Positions 1-6,818 of a stretch of DNA of 37,335 nucleotides are shown here, in pieces (the first letter of the stretch is position 1; the number at the start of each line of letters is the position of its first letter). The translations under genes were made by a program, and so were the position numbers. Source of the stretch: Geodermatophilus africanus (GTDB taxonomy: Bacteria > Actinomycetota > Actinomycetes > Mycobacteriales > Geodermatophilaceae); NCBI RefSeq assembly GCF_900107105.1, contig NZ_FNOT01000027.1, positions 1 to 37,335 of the forward strand. The letters are read 5' to 3'. The notes beneath the pieces are model-generated. The model was given only the letters and a program-made list of their open reading frames with translations, was not told the origin of the DNA and did not search any database.

Positions 1-183
1 CCAGGCCACCAGGCCCACCCCGATGAAGGACCAGCCGACGGCGAGGTCCAGCACGAGCGTCGGTGCCAGCAGGTCGGCGGGCACCCGGTAGCCACCCCAC
101 ACCAGTGCGCCGGCCGCGGCCAGACCGGCGGTCGCCCCGGCCGCAGCCACCACCGCGCGGCTGCGCGGCCTCAGCCGCTGCAC
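1..183 (-). CDS. Sensor histidine kinase, N-terminal fragment (runs off the left edge)
   Basis: This 61-codon open frame begins at GTG 183-181 and runs unbroken to base 1. It encodes a basic start (RLRPRSR) followed by alternating hydrophobic stretches typical of membrane helices, including LVLDLAVGWSFIGVGLVAW. That pattern is common at the N-terminus of actinobacterial membrane sensor kinases, but no kinase domain is inside the window, so the identity is inferred from the topology and from the neighbour. The start overlaps the last 13 bases of an upstream receiver-domain gene on the same strand, which suggests translational coupling and a two-component pair. It could instead be another small membrane protein. 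Confidence 0.5.
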   Translation of the reverse strand, partial: MQRLRPRSRAVVAAAGATAGLAAAGALVWGGYRVPADLLAPTLVLDLAVGWSFIGVGLVAW

Positions 184-554
184 GGGACCGGCCGTCCTGG
201 TCCGTCGATCACGTCCAGCAGTGTCTCGCCGCTGAGCTCCGCCTTGGCGATGAAGCCGCGCGCCGTGCTGGCCTCGACCCGGTGGCCGTAGTCCAGCAGT
301 GCCCGGCTGGAGACCAGCACGACGACGGGCGCGGCCGGCTCCCCGGCGAGCGCCTCGGCCACGGCGAACCCGTCCAGGTCCGGCAGCTGGACGTCGAGGA
401 GGACCACGTCCGGCGCCAGGTCGCGGACCGCGGCGAGGGCGCCGGCGCCGTCAGCCGCCTCGCCCACCACCTGGAAGCCGCCCGCCACGAGCAGCCGTCG
501 GGCCAGCGACCGGAAGGGGGCGTGGTCGTCGACGATCACCACCCGCGGTGCCAC
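171..554 (-). CDS. Receiver-only response regulator
   Basis: A 127-residue CheY-like protein. With the GTG at 554 as start, the acidic pair is D9-D10 (VIVDDH), the phospho-acceptor is D54 (VVLLDVQLPD), the switch hydroxyl region is VSS at 81-83 and the conserved lysine is K104 (GFIAKAEL). The frame ends shortly after the receiver fold, so there is no DNA-binding output domain. It probably acts as a phosphorelay or protein-interaction regulator, or feeds phosphate to an unlinked partner. The frame can be extended to a GTG at 590, but the extra residues are not receiver-like. Its 3' end overlaps the start of the putative sensor kinase, so the two are likely one operon. Confidence 0.8.
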   Translation of the reverse strand: MAPRVVIVDDHAPFRSLARRLLVAGGFQVVGEAADGAGALAAVRDLAPDVVLLDVQLPDLDGFAVAEALAGEPAAPVVVLVSSRALLDYGHRVEASTARGFIAKAELSGETLLDVIDGPGRPVPCSG

Positions 555-690
555 GGACCGAGCCTGGCAGCGCCGCCCGGCCCCTGCCACGGGGTCAGCC
601 CCGTGCCCGTCCCGGGGTCAGCCCGCTGGTCCGGGAGGGCCTCCCGGCGGACTCTCGGGTGGGTCGGTCCCACCGTTCCCGGAGGCAGTC

Positions 691-1173
691 ATGACCCGCA
701 CCGTGCACCTGGCCCCGATCCGCGTCGGAGTGGCCGGCGCGGCCGCCGTCGTCCTGCTGACCGCGTGCGGCGGCGGGGGCTCCGAGGCCGACTCCGCGAC
801 GACGCCGCCCGCGACGGGGCAGAGCGAGGAGGGGACGACGGCATCGGAGGGTGCGGCCGACTTCTGCGCCCAGGCCGCCGGGATCGACCAGCGGGTCGAC
901 GCGGCCCTGTCCGACCTCGAGGGCGACGACCCGTCGGTCACCGACGCGTTCCGTCAGATCGCCACCGAGCTGCGCGGCATCGACGCACCGGACGCCATCA
1001 GGTCCGACTGGGAGGCGATGGCGGCCGGCCTGGACCGGATGGCCGACGCCTTCGCCGGCGTCGACTCCCTCACCGACCTCGACTCGATCGAGGCACTCGA
1101 CCAGGCCGAGGGCGACCTGACCACGGCGAGCACCAACGTGGACGCCTACCTCAGCGACGAGTGCGGGCTCTGA
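691..1173 (+). CDS. Small secreted lipoprotein, function unknown
   Basis: A 160-residue protein with a short basic N-terminus, a hydrophobic stretch and a lipobox LLTAC with the lipidated cysteine at position 26. A glycine/serine/threonine-rich acidic linker follows. The mature part (about residues 55-160) is acidic and helix-rich, with cysteines near its two ends (FCAQ and DECGL) that could form a disulfide. A GGAGG ribosome site at 681-685 supports the ATG at 691. It resembles the many uncharacterised small actinobacterial lipoproteins anchored on the outer face of the membrane. No catalytic motif is visible. It is followed on the same strand by a lipid kinase gene 89 bp downstream. Confidence 0.75.
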   Translation: MTRTVHLAPIRVGVAGAAAVVLLTACGGGGSEADSATTPPATGQSEEGTTASEGAADFCAQAAGIDQRVDAALSDLEGDDPSVTDAFRQIATELRGIDAPDAIRSDWEAMAAGLDRMADAFAGVDSLTDLDSIEALDQAEGDLTTASTNVDAYLSDECGL

Positions 1174-1262
1174 CGCGGCGCTGCCCGCACCGCCGCACCC
1201 GTCCGGTCGGCGGAGGACACTGACTTCACCTCGGGCCTGCCCGGACGGAGAGGGGGCCATCG

Positions 1263-2648
1263 ATGTCCGGTCCCGAGCACCGTCGGGCCTCCAGTGGACG
1301 GGACGCCCCTGCCCGGGTGCGACGACGCCAGAGGCGCCGGCGTCGCGCCACCGCCGCCGTGGCACTAGCGGCCGCGGTCTGGGTGACGGTGCTCAGCCTC
1401 GCGGCGGCGGTGGACGACTTCCCCCGCGGCCTGTTCCTGCTCGTGTGCGGCGCGCTCGTCGCCGCGGGCGTGTGGGAGGGGGTGCTCCGCCGCGGCTGGG
1501 GACGGGTCGCGGGGCTCGCCGGTGCCGGTGCGGCCCTGACCGGCGGCGTCCTCCTGCTCATCGACGAGGGGTACCTGCGCACCCTCCTCCTGCTGGGCCT
1601 CGGCGCCCTGGTCTGGCACGCGGCGGCCCGGTCGGCCTTCCGGCCGGACGTCGTGCTGCCTCCGGCCGAGCGCCCCCGGAGACCGGTCGTCGTCGTCAAC
1701 CCCCGGTCGGGGAACGGCCGCGCGGTGCGGGCGGGACTGGCCCAGGCGGCCCGGGACCGCGGCATCGACGTGGTGGAGCTGCGGCCGGGTGAGGATCTGG
1801 CGGCGCTGGTGCGGAGCGCCGTGGCGGCGGGTGCCGACGCCGTGGGCATGGCCGGCGGTGACGGGTCGCAGGCCGTGGTGGCCGCCGTGGCCGCCGACGC
1901 CGGCCTCCCCTACGCGTGCATCCCCGCGGGGACGCGCAACCACTTCGCCGTCGACCTCGGCGTGGACCGGTCCGACGTGGTGGGGGCGCTCGACGCCCTC
2001 GTCGACGGCAGCGAGCGGGTCGTCGACCTCGCCGAGGTCAACGGCCGGGTCTTCGTCAACAACGTCTCGCTGGGTGTGTACGCGCACGCCGTCCAGCGGG
2101 AGGGGTACCGCGCGGCGAAAGTGCGGACCCTGCTCGACGCGGTGCCCGGTTCGCTGGGTGCGCGCGGCGGTTCGCGGGACCTGACCTGGACCACCCCGGG
2201 TGGACGCACCATGCAGGGGGCGGCGGTGATCCTGGTGGGGAACAACCAGTACCGGCTGGGCGGGGCCGCCGGCGCCGGCACCCGTCCGGCCGTCGACCAG
2301 GGCCTGTTGGGGGTGACGGTGGTCGATCCCTCCGACGGCAGCGCGCGGCACCGACGGCGCCCCTGGCGCCAGTGGGTGGTCCACGAGTTCCGCGTCGAGG
2401 CCACACCGCCGGTGCCGGTGGGCATCGACGGGGAGGCCGCCGTGCTGGACGCGCCGGTGGTCTTCCGCGTGCGGCCGGCCGCGCTGCGGGTCCGCATCGC
2501 CGTCCACCATCCCGGCGCCTCGCCGTCGGCGATCGAGCCCGTGGGCGCGCTGGCGGCCCTCCGGGCCCTCGCGCGCATCGCCGGAGGAGGCGACCCCCGG
2601 CAGCGCCCGTCCCGGGTGCCGCCGGCCGTGCGGCAGCAGGCCCGCTGA
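1263..2648 (+). CDS. Diacylglycerol/sphingosine kinase-family lipid kinase with N-terminal membrane helices
   Basis: A 461-residue protein. Residues about 30-125 contain hydrophobic segments likely to span the membrane. From about residue 140 comes a DAGK catalytic domain: VVVVNPRSGNG (142-152), the nucleotide-binding GGDGS at 198-202, and IPAGTRNHFA (220-229), with VNNVSLGVY and a C-terminal lobe bearing GIDGEA. The family phosphorylates diacylglycerol or related lipids with ATP. The substrate cannot be told from sequence. The soluble family is about 300 residues, so the membrane extension is additional and would place the kinase at the membrane. A purine-rich stretch (GGAGAGGGGG) precedes the ATG at 1263. 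It may be co-transcribed with the lipoprotein upstream. Confidence 0.85.
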   Translation: MSGPEHRRASSGRDAPARVRRRQRRRRRATAAVALAAAVWVTVLSLAAAVDDFPRGLFLLVCGALVAAGVWEGVLRRGWGRVAGLAGAGAALTGGVLLLIDEGYLRTLLLLGLGALVWHAAARSAFRPDVVLPPAERPRRPVVVVNPRSGNGRAVRAGLAQAARDRGIDVVELRPGEDLAALVRSAVAAGADAVGMAGGDGSQAVVAAVAADAGLPYACIPAGTRNHFAVDLGVDRSDVVGALDALVDGSERVVDLAEVNGRVFVNNVSLGVYAHAVQREGYRAAKVRTLLDAVPGSLGARGGSRDLTWTTPGGRTMQGAAVILVGNNQYRLGGAAGAGTRPAVDQGLLGVTVVDPSDGSARHRRRPWRQWVVHEFRVEATPPVPVGIDGEAAVLDAPVVFRVRPAALRVRIAVHHPGASPSAIEPVGALAALRALARIAGGGDPRQRPSRVPPAVRQQAR

Positions 2649-3072
2649 GCGGCGCCAGGGACCGACGTACCCCGCATCCGTCGGCCGGGAACGGAACGTG
2701 CGATCAGGCGCGCGGGTCGGTCGGTGGTCCCGTCCACGACGCCCTGCTCGACGACCCGGTCGGCGAGCTCGCCGACGTCGCGACACCGTTCCTCCCGGTC
2801 GGCCCCCGGCGGTGACGCACCGGTGACACCCCCCGCACCACACTGGACACGCGATCGCCGGGACCGACCGGGGCGAGCCGCGTCGCCGGACGTTCCCGAG
2901 CGCGGGGCCTCCCGGGCCGCCGACGTCTCGCGACGGGCGGCCGGGAGGTCGCCGACCTGGCACTCGAGGGGCCCCGCCGGAACCGCGCCGGGGTGGCCGG
3001 GCGGACACGGGTCGAGGAACGGCCCTGAGTGGACGCCGGCCGTCCGGGCCGGGATCGGACTGGAGCCTGGCG
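2649..3072. other. 424-bp intergenic stretch without a convincing gene
   Basis: No frame here gives a recognisable domain or a well-supported start. Short frames on both strands over 2700-2815 have protein-like composition (for example LDDPVGELADVATPFLPVG on the plus strand), but they lack a start with a ribosome site and could be decayed remnants. The promoter of the aminotransferase gene starting at 3073 probably lies in the last 150 bp; I cannot place it confidently. Confidence 0.5.
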
Positions 3073-4440
3073 ATGACAACTGTTCGGAACGCGGCGCCGT
3101 CCTCACCGGGTGGTCGCCTCGTCGGTGACCACCTGAGAATCCCCGTCGCAGGAGAGCCGCGCCGGTACGTGGACCTCGACACCGCGGCCACCACGCCGGC
3201 GTCCGAGGCCGTCCTCCGTGCCGTGCAGGACTTCCTGCCGTGGTACTCGAGCGTCCACCGGGGCGCCGGGGCCAAGTCGCAGCACTCCACCGCCCGGTAC
3301 GAGCAGGCGCAGGAGACGACGACCCGGTTCGTGGGCGCCGACCCGGCGACGCACGTGGCGCTGTTCCCCCGGAACACCACCGAGGCGCTCAACCTGCTCG
3401 CCTTCCGGCTCGGCCTCACCCGCGACGACGTCGTCGTGACCACCGCGGTCGAGCACCACTCCAACCTGCTGCCGTGGCGGCGCGCGGCCCGGCTGCGGGT
3501 CGTCGACGTCGACCGGCGCGGCACCTTCGACGTCGCCGCGGTGGAGGCGGCGCTCGACCAGCGGCCGGCACCGCGCGCGCTCGCGGTGACCGGCGCGTCC
3601 AACGTGACCGGATGGGTGCCCGACCTGCGCTCGATCGCGGCGGCGGCCCACGAGCGGGGCGTGCTGGTCGTGGTGGACGGCGCGCAGCTGGTGCCGCACC
3701 GGCCGGTGGACATGGCCGCGCTCGGGATCGACGTGCTGGCGTTCTCGGGGCACAAGATGCACGCGCCGTTCGGCGCGGGAGCCCTCGTCGTGCCCCGCCG
3801 GTTGCTCGCGCACGGCGAGCCGTTCCTGGTCGGCGGCGGGACGGTGCGGGCGGTGTCGTTCGACGACGTCGTCTGGGCCGATCCCCCCGACCGGGACGAC
3901 GCCGGCTCACCCAACGTGGTCGGCGCCGTCGCGCTCGCGGCCGCCGCGGACGACCTGCGCGACCGCGGCTGGGTGGACCGGCTCCGGCACGAGGAGGCGC
4001 TCGTCCGGGCCCTGGACGGCGAGCTGGCCGCCGTCCCCGGTCTCCGCCGCCTGGGAGCGGTGTCCGGGGACCGGCTGCCCGTGGCCGCCTTCGTCCTCGA
4101 CGGGGTGCCGCACGGCCTCGTCGCGGCCCGGCTCGCCCAGGAGCACGGCATGGGGGTGCGCAACGGGTGCTTCTGCGCGCACCCCTACCTGACCCGGCTG
4201 CTCGGCCTCGGGCCGGTGGAGGTGCGGCGGTTCCACGAGGACGCGCGGGCCGGCCGGCACGACCGGCTGCCCGGAGCGGTCCGGGTGAGCTGCAACGCCA
4301 CGACCTCGCTGGCGGACGTCGCGGCGCTGGGCGAGGCGCTGCGGACCATCACCGCCACCCCGGTACGGGCTCGCCTGTACCGGCAGGGACGCGACGGCTC
4401 CGTGGTGCCCGTCGTCCCGGCTCCCCGGACACCGGCCTGA
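3073..4440 (+). CDS. Class V aminotransferase / cysteine desulfurase-like PLP enzyme
   Basis: A 455-residue fold-type I PLP enzyme of the SufS/selenocysteine lyase/class V aminotransferase group. Landmarks are the N-terminal YVDLDTAATTP (32-42), NTTEALNLLAF (101-111), EHHSNLLPWR (127-136), the PLP-pyridine aspartate in VDGAQ (D202), and the Schiff-base lysine in SGHKMHAPFG (K228). Near the C-terminus GCFCAHPYLTRLL holds two cysteines where desulfurases carry the persulfide cysteine. The family removes sulfur or selenium from cysteine or selenocysteine, or acts on other amino acids. No Suf/Isc scaffold genes are adjacent, so the sulfur acceptor is unknown. The ATG at 3073 has only a weak upstream site (GGAGCC). 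A perfect hairpin follows the stop by 5 bp. Confidence 0.82.
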   Translation: MTTVRNAAPSSPGGRLVGDHLRIPVAGEPRRYVDLDTAATTPASEAVLRAVQDFLPWYSSVHRGAGAKSQHSTARYEQAQETTTRFVGADPATHVALFPRNTTEALNLLAFRLGLTRDDVVVTTAVEHHSNLLPWRRAARLRVVDVDRRGTFDVAAVEAALDQRPAPRALAVTGASNVTGWVPDLRSIAAAAHERGVLVVVDGAQLVPHRPVDMAALGIDVLAFSGHKMHAPFGAGALVVPRRLLAHGEPFLVGGGTVRAVSFDDVVWADPPDRDDAGSPNVVGAVALAAAADDLRDRGWVDRLRHEEALVRALDGELAAVPGLRRLGAVSGDRLPVAAFVLDGVPHGLVAARLAQEHGMGVRNGCFCAHPYLTRLLGLGPVEVRRFHEDARAGRHDRLPGAVRVSCNATTSLADVAALGEALRTITATPVRARLYRQGRDGSVVPVVPAPRTPA

Positions 4441-4445
4441 CCCGA

Positions 4446-4475
4446 CCCGCGGGACCACCCCGGGGGTCCCGCGGG
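4446..4475 (+). terminator. Perfect 11-bp hairpin after the aminotransferase gene
   Basis: CCCGCGGGACC (4446-4456) pairs exactly with GGTCCCGCGGG (4465-4475) around an 8-base loop, 5 bp after the stop codon. There is no T-tract, as is usual for actinobacterial terminators. The start of the broken CPBP gene follows at 4476. Confidence 0.65.
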
Positions 4476-4906
4476 GTGAGCTGGGCAGTCCCGGGGCCTG
4501 TCGCTGCCGCCGTCCTCATCGCCGTCCTGGCGACGGCGACGTGGCTGCAGGCAGGTCTGGAGCCGGCCGCGCTGGTGCGGCTCGTCCCCGCGCTGCCGCT
4601 GGTCGTCGGCTGTGCGGCGTCTCACCGCGCTCGGCGAGGAGGTGGTCTACCGGTCCGGCCCCCTGGCCACCCTGGTCGGCGTCGTTGGGCCCGCGGCAGG
4701 CCGTCCTGATGACCTCGCTCTGGTTCGGGCTGGCCCACTACTCCGGCTCGGTCCCCGACGGGTTCGCCGGCGTGCTCTCGTCCGGCCTCCTGGCGCTCCT
4801 GCTGGGCGGGGCGATGGTCGCGACCAGGGGACTGGGCTGGCCGTTCGTCCTCCACTTCGCCGTCGACCTCGTCGTCTTCGCCTGGATCGCCGTCCTGGCC
4901 GGCTGA
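4476..4906 (+). pseudogene. CPBP-family intramembrane metalloprotease, frameshifted and shortened remnant
   Basis: Three successive pieces of one membrane protein lie in three different frames. The first, from GTG 4476, encodes hydrophobic VAAAVLIAVLATATWLQAG. The next frame (about 4620-4690) encodes LGEEVVYRSGPLA with the EExxxR active-site motif. A third frame (about 4683-4906) encodes MTSLWFGLAHY (the FxxxH motif) and WPFVLHFAVDLVVF. CPBP proteins are usually about 220-280 residues; the pieces here total only about 143, so an internal part is missing as well as the frame being broken. No single frame can give a working protease. CPBP proteins are CAAX-protease relatives in the membrane. 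Sequencing errors could explain a frameshift but not the missing length. Confidence 0.7.
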
Positions 4907-4916
4907 CCGCGCCACA

Positions 4917-4941
4917 CCGGCCCGGCGCGATGCCGGGCCGG
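4917..4941. terminator. Perfect 10-bp hairpin between the convergent CPBP remnants
   Basis: CCGGCCCGGC (4917-4926) and GCCGGGCCGG (4932-4941) form a perfect stem with a 5-base loop. It sits just past the plus-strand CPBP stop and faces the minus-strand CPBP gene, so it could terminate from either side. Confidence 0.6.
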
Positions 4942-5066
4942 CCGTGCCCGCCCCCAGCCGGCCGGAGACCCGGGAGCGCCGTCCGGGAGCGGCCGCCGGA
5001 GCCCGCCGGCGACCACGAGCCCGGCCGCGGCGGCGACCTGCAGCCCGACGAACAGCAGGTAGGGCG

Positions 5067-5786
5067 CTAGTCGCCGTCGGTCAGGGGCAGCGGGACGCCG
5101 AACAGGCCGAGCGCGCTGTGCAGAGCGACCGCCGGCAGCACCGAGCCGCCGGTGTGCAGGAACACCCAGGTGTAGCCGACGGCGCAGGCCGGCAGCTGGA
5201 CGAGCAGCAGCCAGACCGGCGTCCCCTCCAGGACCGCCCCGCTCGTCCAGGACAGCGGGGCGTGCCAGACCGCCCAGACGACGCCCAGCAGCAGGCTGGC
5301 TCCGACCGGCCCCCGGCGCCGCAGCAGCCGCGGTAGCGCGAACCCGCGCCAGCCCAGCTCCTCGCCGAGACCGTCGGTCAGGGCCAGCACGAGGAACAGG
5401 AGGACCAGGCCTGCCGGCCCCGCCTCGACCGCCTGCGGCCGGACCTCGGCGGCGCGGCCGCCGAGGAGCACGTGCAGCCCCGCGGTGGCCGCTCACAGGA
5501 CGGCGGGTCCGGCGAGCACCACGGCCCACCAGCGGACGCCGACCCGCCACCGGGTCAGCCGGGCGCCCAGCTCCCGCAGGGCCGGACGGCCGGCCCACGC
5601 GGCGGTCAGGACGGCGGCGACCGCCGGGCCGTACGCCCACCCGGCGCCCAGGCCGGACGCCCACCGGCTGTCGAGCACCCCGGCCGACTCCAGCGCCCGC
5701 GGCACCCACACCGCCCAGGTGAACCCGAAGGCGAGCAGCAGGAAGGCGGGGAGCGTCGCGCGTTCCCGGACGACGGTCCCGGTCAC
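5067..5786 (-). pseudogene. CPBP-family intramembrane metalloprotease interrupted by an in-frame stop
   Basis: From GTG 5786 the frame encodes membrane-rich N-terminal sequence (FLLLAFGFTWAVWVPRAL), then a TGA at 5495-5493 replaces codon 98. The same frame continues at once through GLGEELGWRGFALP (EExxxR motif), VVWAVWHAPLSW (FxxxH-type) and SVLPAVALHSALGLF. A TAG at 5067 then ends it, but a shifted frame downstream still reads LAPYLLFVGLQVAAAAGLV, which looks like the lost last helix. So there is one nonsense change and probably one frameshift. A GTG at 5471 could allow translation of the distal 134 residues, which carry the motifs. Its GTG overlaps the TGA of the alpha/beta hydrolase, showing the two were once translationally coupled. 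Confidence 0.75.
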
Positions 5787-6727
5787 CGGGAGCCCCGTGC
5801 GTCGGCCGCGAGGACGCGCTCGGCGGTCCAGGCCGGGTCCTCCAGGGCGAGCAGGTGCCCGACGCCCGGGCGCACCTCGAACGTCCAGTCCGGCCGGGTC
5901 GCGGCGAGCGCACGGGCCCGGTCGGCCGCCGAGAGCGGGTCGTCGGCGCCGTGCAGCCAGAGCGTCGGGGCGGTGACGCCGGCGAGCGTCCGCCGCCAGG
6001 CCCGCGGCCGGGCGAGCAGGGCCATGGTGCCCAAGAGGGCCGCCCACTGCTCGGCCCGGCCGGCGGCGGCGTCGGGACGGGCGGCCCGGTCGCGGGTCTC
6101 GGCGACGGCGGCCGCAATGCCCTCGGCGGGGATCCGGTGCAGGTGCCGCGTCGCCTGGCGCAGCTGCCGGTCGACCACCTGCTCGGGGGTCAGGGCGGCC
6201 AGCTGCCGGGCGACCCGGCCGGCCACGCCGGGCAACCGGAGGAACGCCAGCTTCGCCGCGATGGCCGGGTCCAGCCGGCCGGCCGTGCCCGGCACCGGCG
6301 GGCTGAGCAGCACCAGCCGGCGGACCGTCTCCGGGGCCGCGGCCGCCTGCAGGACGGTCAGGACGCCGCCCATGGAGTGGCCGAGCAGCACCACCGGCTC
6401 CCCGACGACCTCGCGGACGAACCGGTCGAGGAGCCGGCGGTCGGCGGGAACCGCGTCCGGCCGGGGCCCGGCGGGCACCCCGCTGCCGCCGTGGCCGAAC
6501 AGGTCGACGGCGAGGACCCGGTGGGTGCCCGCGAGGAAGGGGGCGAGCAGTCCCCAGGTGAGGGCCGAGCCGCCCAGGCCGTGCACGCACAGCGCGACCG
6601 GCGCGCCGGCCGGGCCGCCCAGGTCCAGGAAGCGGACGGGGCCGTCGAGGTCGGTGGTCGTGGCGACGGCGCCGGGCGGCCACGCCACGGGCGTCGCGGG
6701 GCTGGTGACGGCGGGAGGGAGGGACAC
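5783..6727 (-). CDS. Alpha/beta hydrolase
   Basis: A 314-residue alpha/beta-fold hydrolase. The oxyanion segment is HGLGGS (49-54), the nucleophile elbow is GHSMGG (116-121, Ser118), the acid is in LHGADDPLS and the histidine in GVGHLLALED. The GTG start at 6727 has GAGGAG just upstream. The family covers esterases, lipases, epoxide hydrolases and C-C hydrolases, and no feature identifies the substrate. There is no signal peptide, so it is cytoplasmic. It lies between the LuxR regulator gene upstream (91 bp away, same strand) and the CPBP remnant downstream, whose start overlaps its stop (GTGA). Confidence 0.85.
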   Translation of the reverse strand: MSLPPAVTSPATPVAWPPGAVATTTDLDGPVRFLDLGGPAGAPVALCVHGLGGSALTWGLLAPFLAGTHRVLAVDLFGHGGSGVPAGPRPDAVPADRRLLDRFVREVVGEPVVLLGHSMGGVLTVLQAAAAPETVRRLVLLSPPVPGTAGRLDPAIAAKLAFLRLPGVAGRVARQLAALTPEQVVDRQLRQATRHLHRIPAEGIAAAVAETRDRAARPDAAAGRAEQWAALLGTMALLARPRAWRRTLAGVTAPTLWLHGADDPLSAADRARALAATRPDWTFEVRPGVGHLLALEDPAWTAERVLAADARGSR

Positions 6728-6768
6728 GGGAGGCTCCTCGGGGTCGGGTGCCCCGGACGCTCCCGCCC

Positions 6769-6812
6769 CCCGGGGTGGTCGCGCACCACTCCACCCGCCG
6801 GACCACCCCGGG
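6769..6812 (-). terminator. 12-bp inverted repeat between the regulator and hydrolase genes
   Basis: CCCGGGGTGGTC (6769-6780) is exactly complementary to GACCACCCCGGG (6801-6812) with a 20-base spacer. It follows the stop of the LuxR-type regulator by 6 bp and precedes the hydrolase start by about 40 bp. It could end regulator transcription or be an operator; sequence alone does not decide. Confidence 0.45.
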
Positions 6813-6818
6813 TGGGGC

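Noticed and set aside
63..1223. Long plus-strand frame of 386 codons
   Set aside because: It is arginine/glycine/proline-rich, crosses the antisense of the response regulator and overlaps the lipoprotein gene; a GC-driven shadow frame.
1365..4163. 932-codon minus-strand frame
   Set aside because: It lies antisense to the lipid kinase and aminotransferase genes, has no domain and biased composition.
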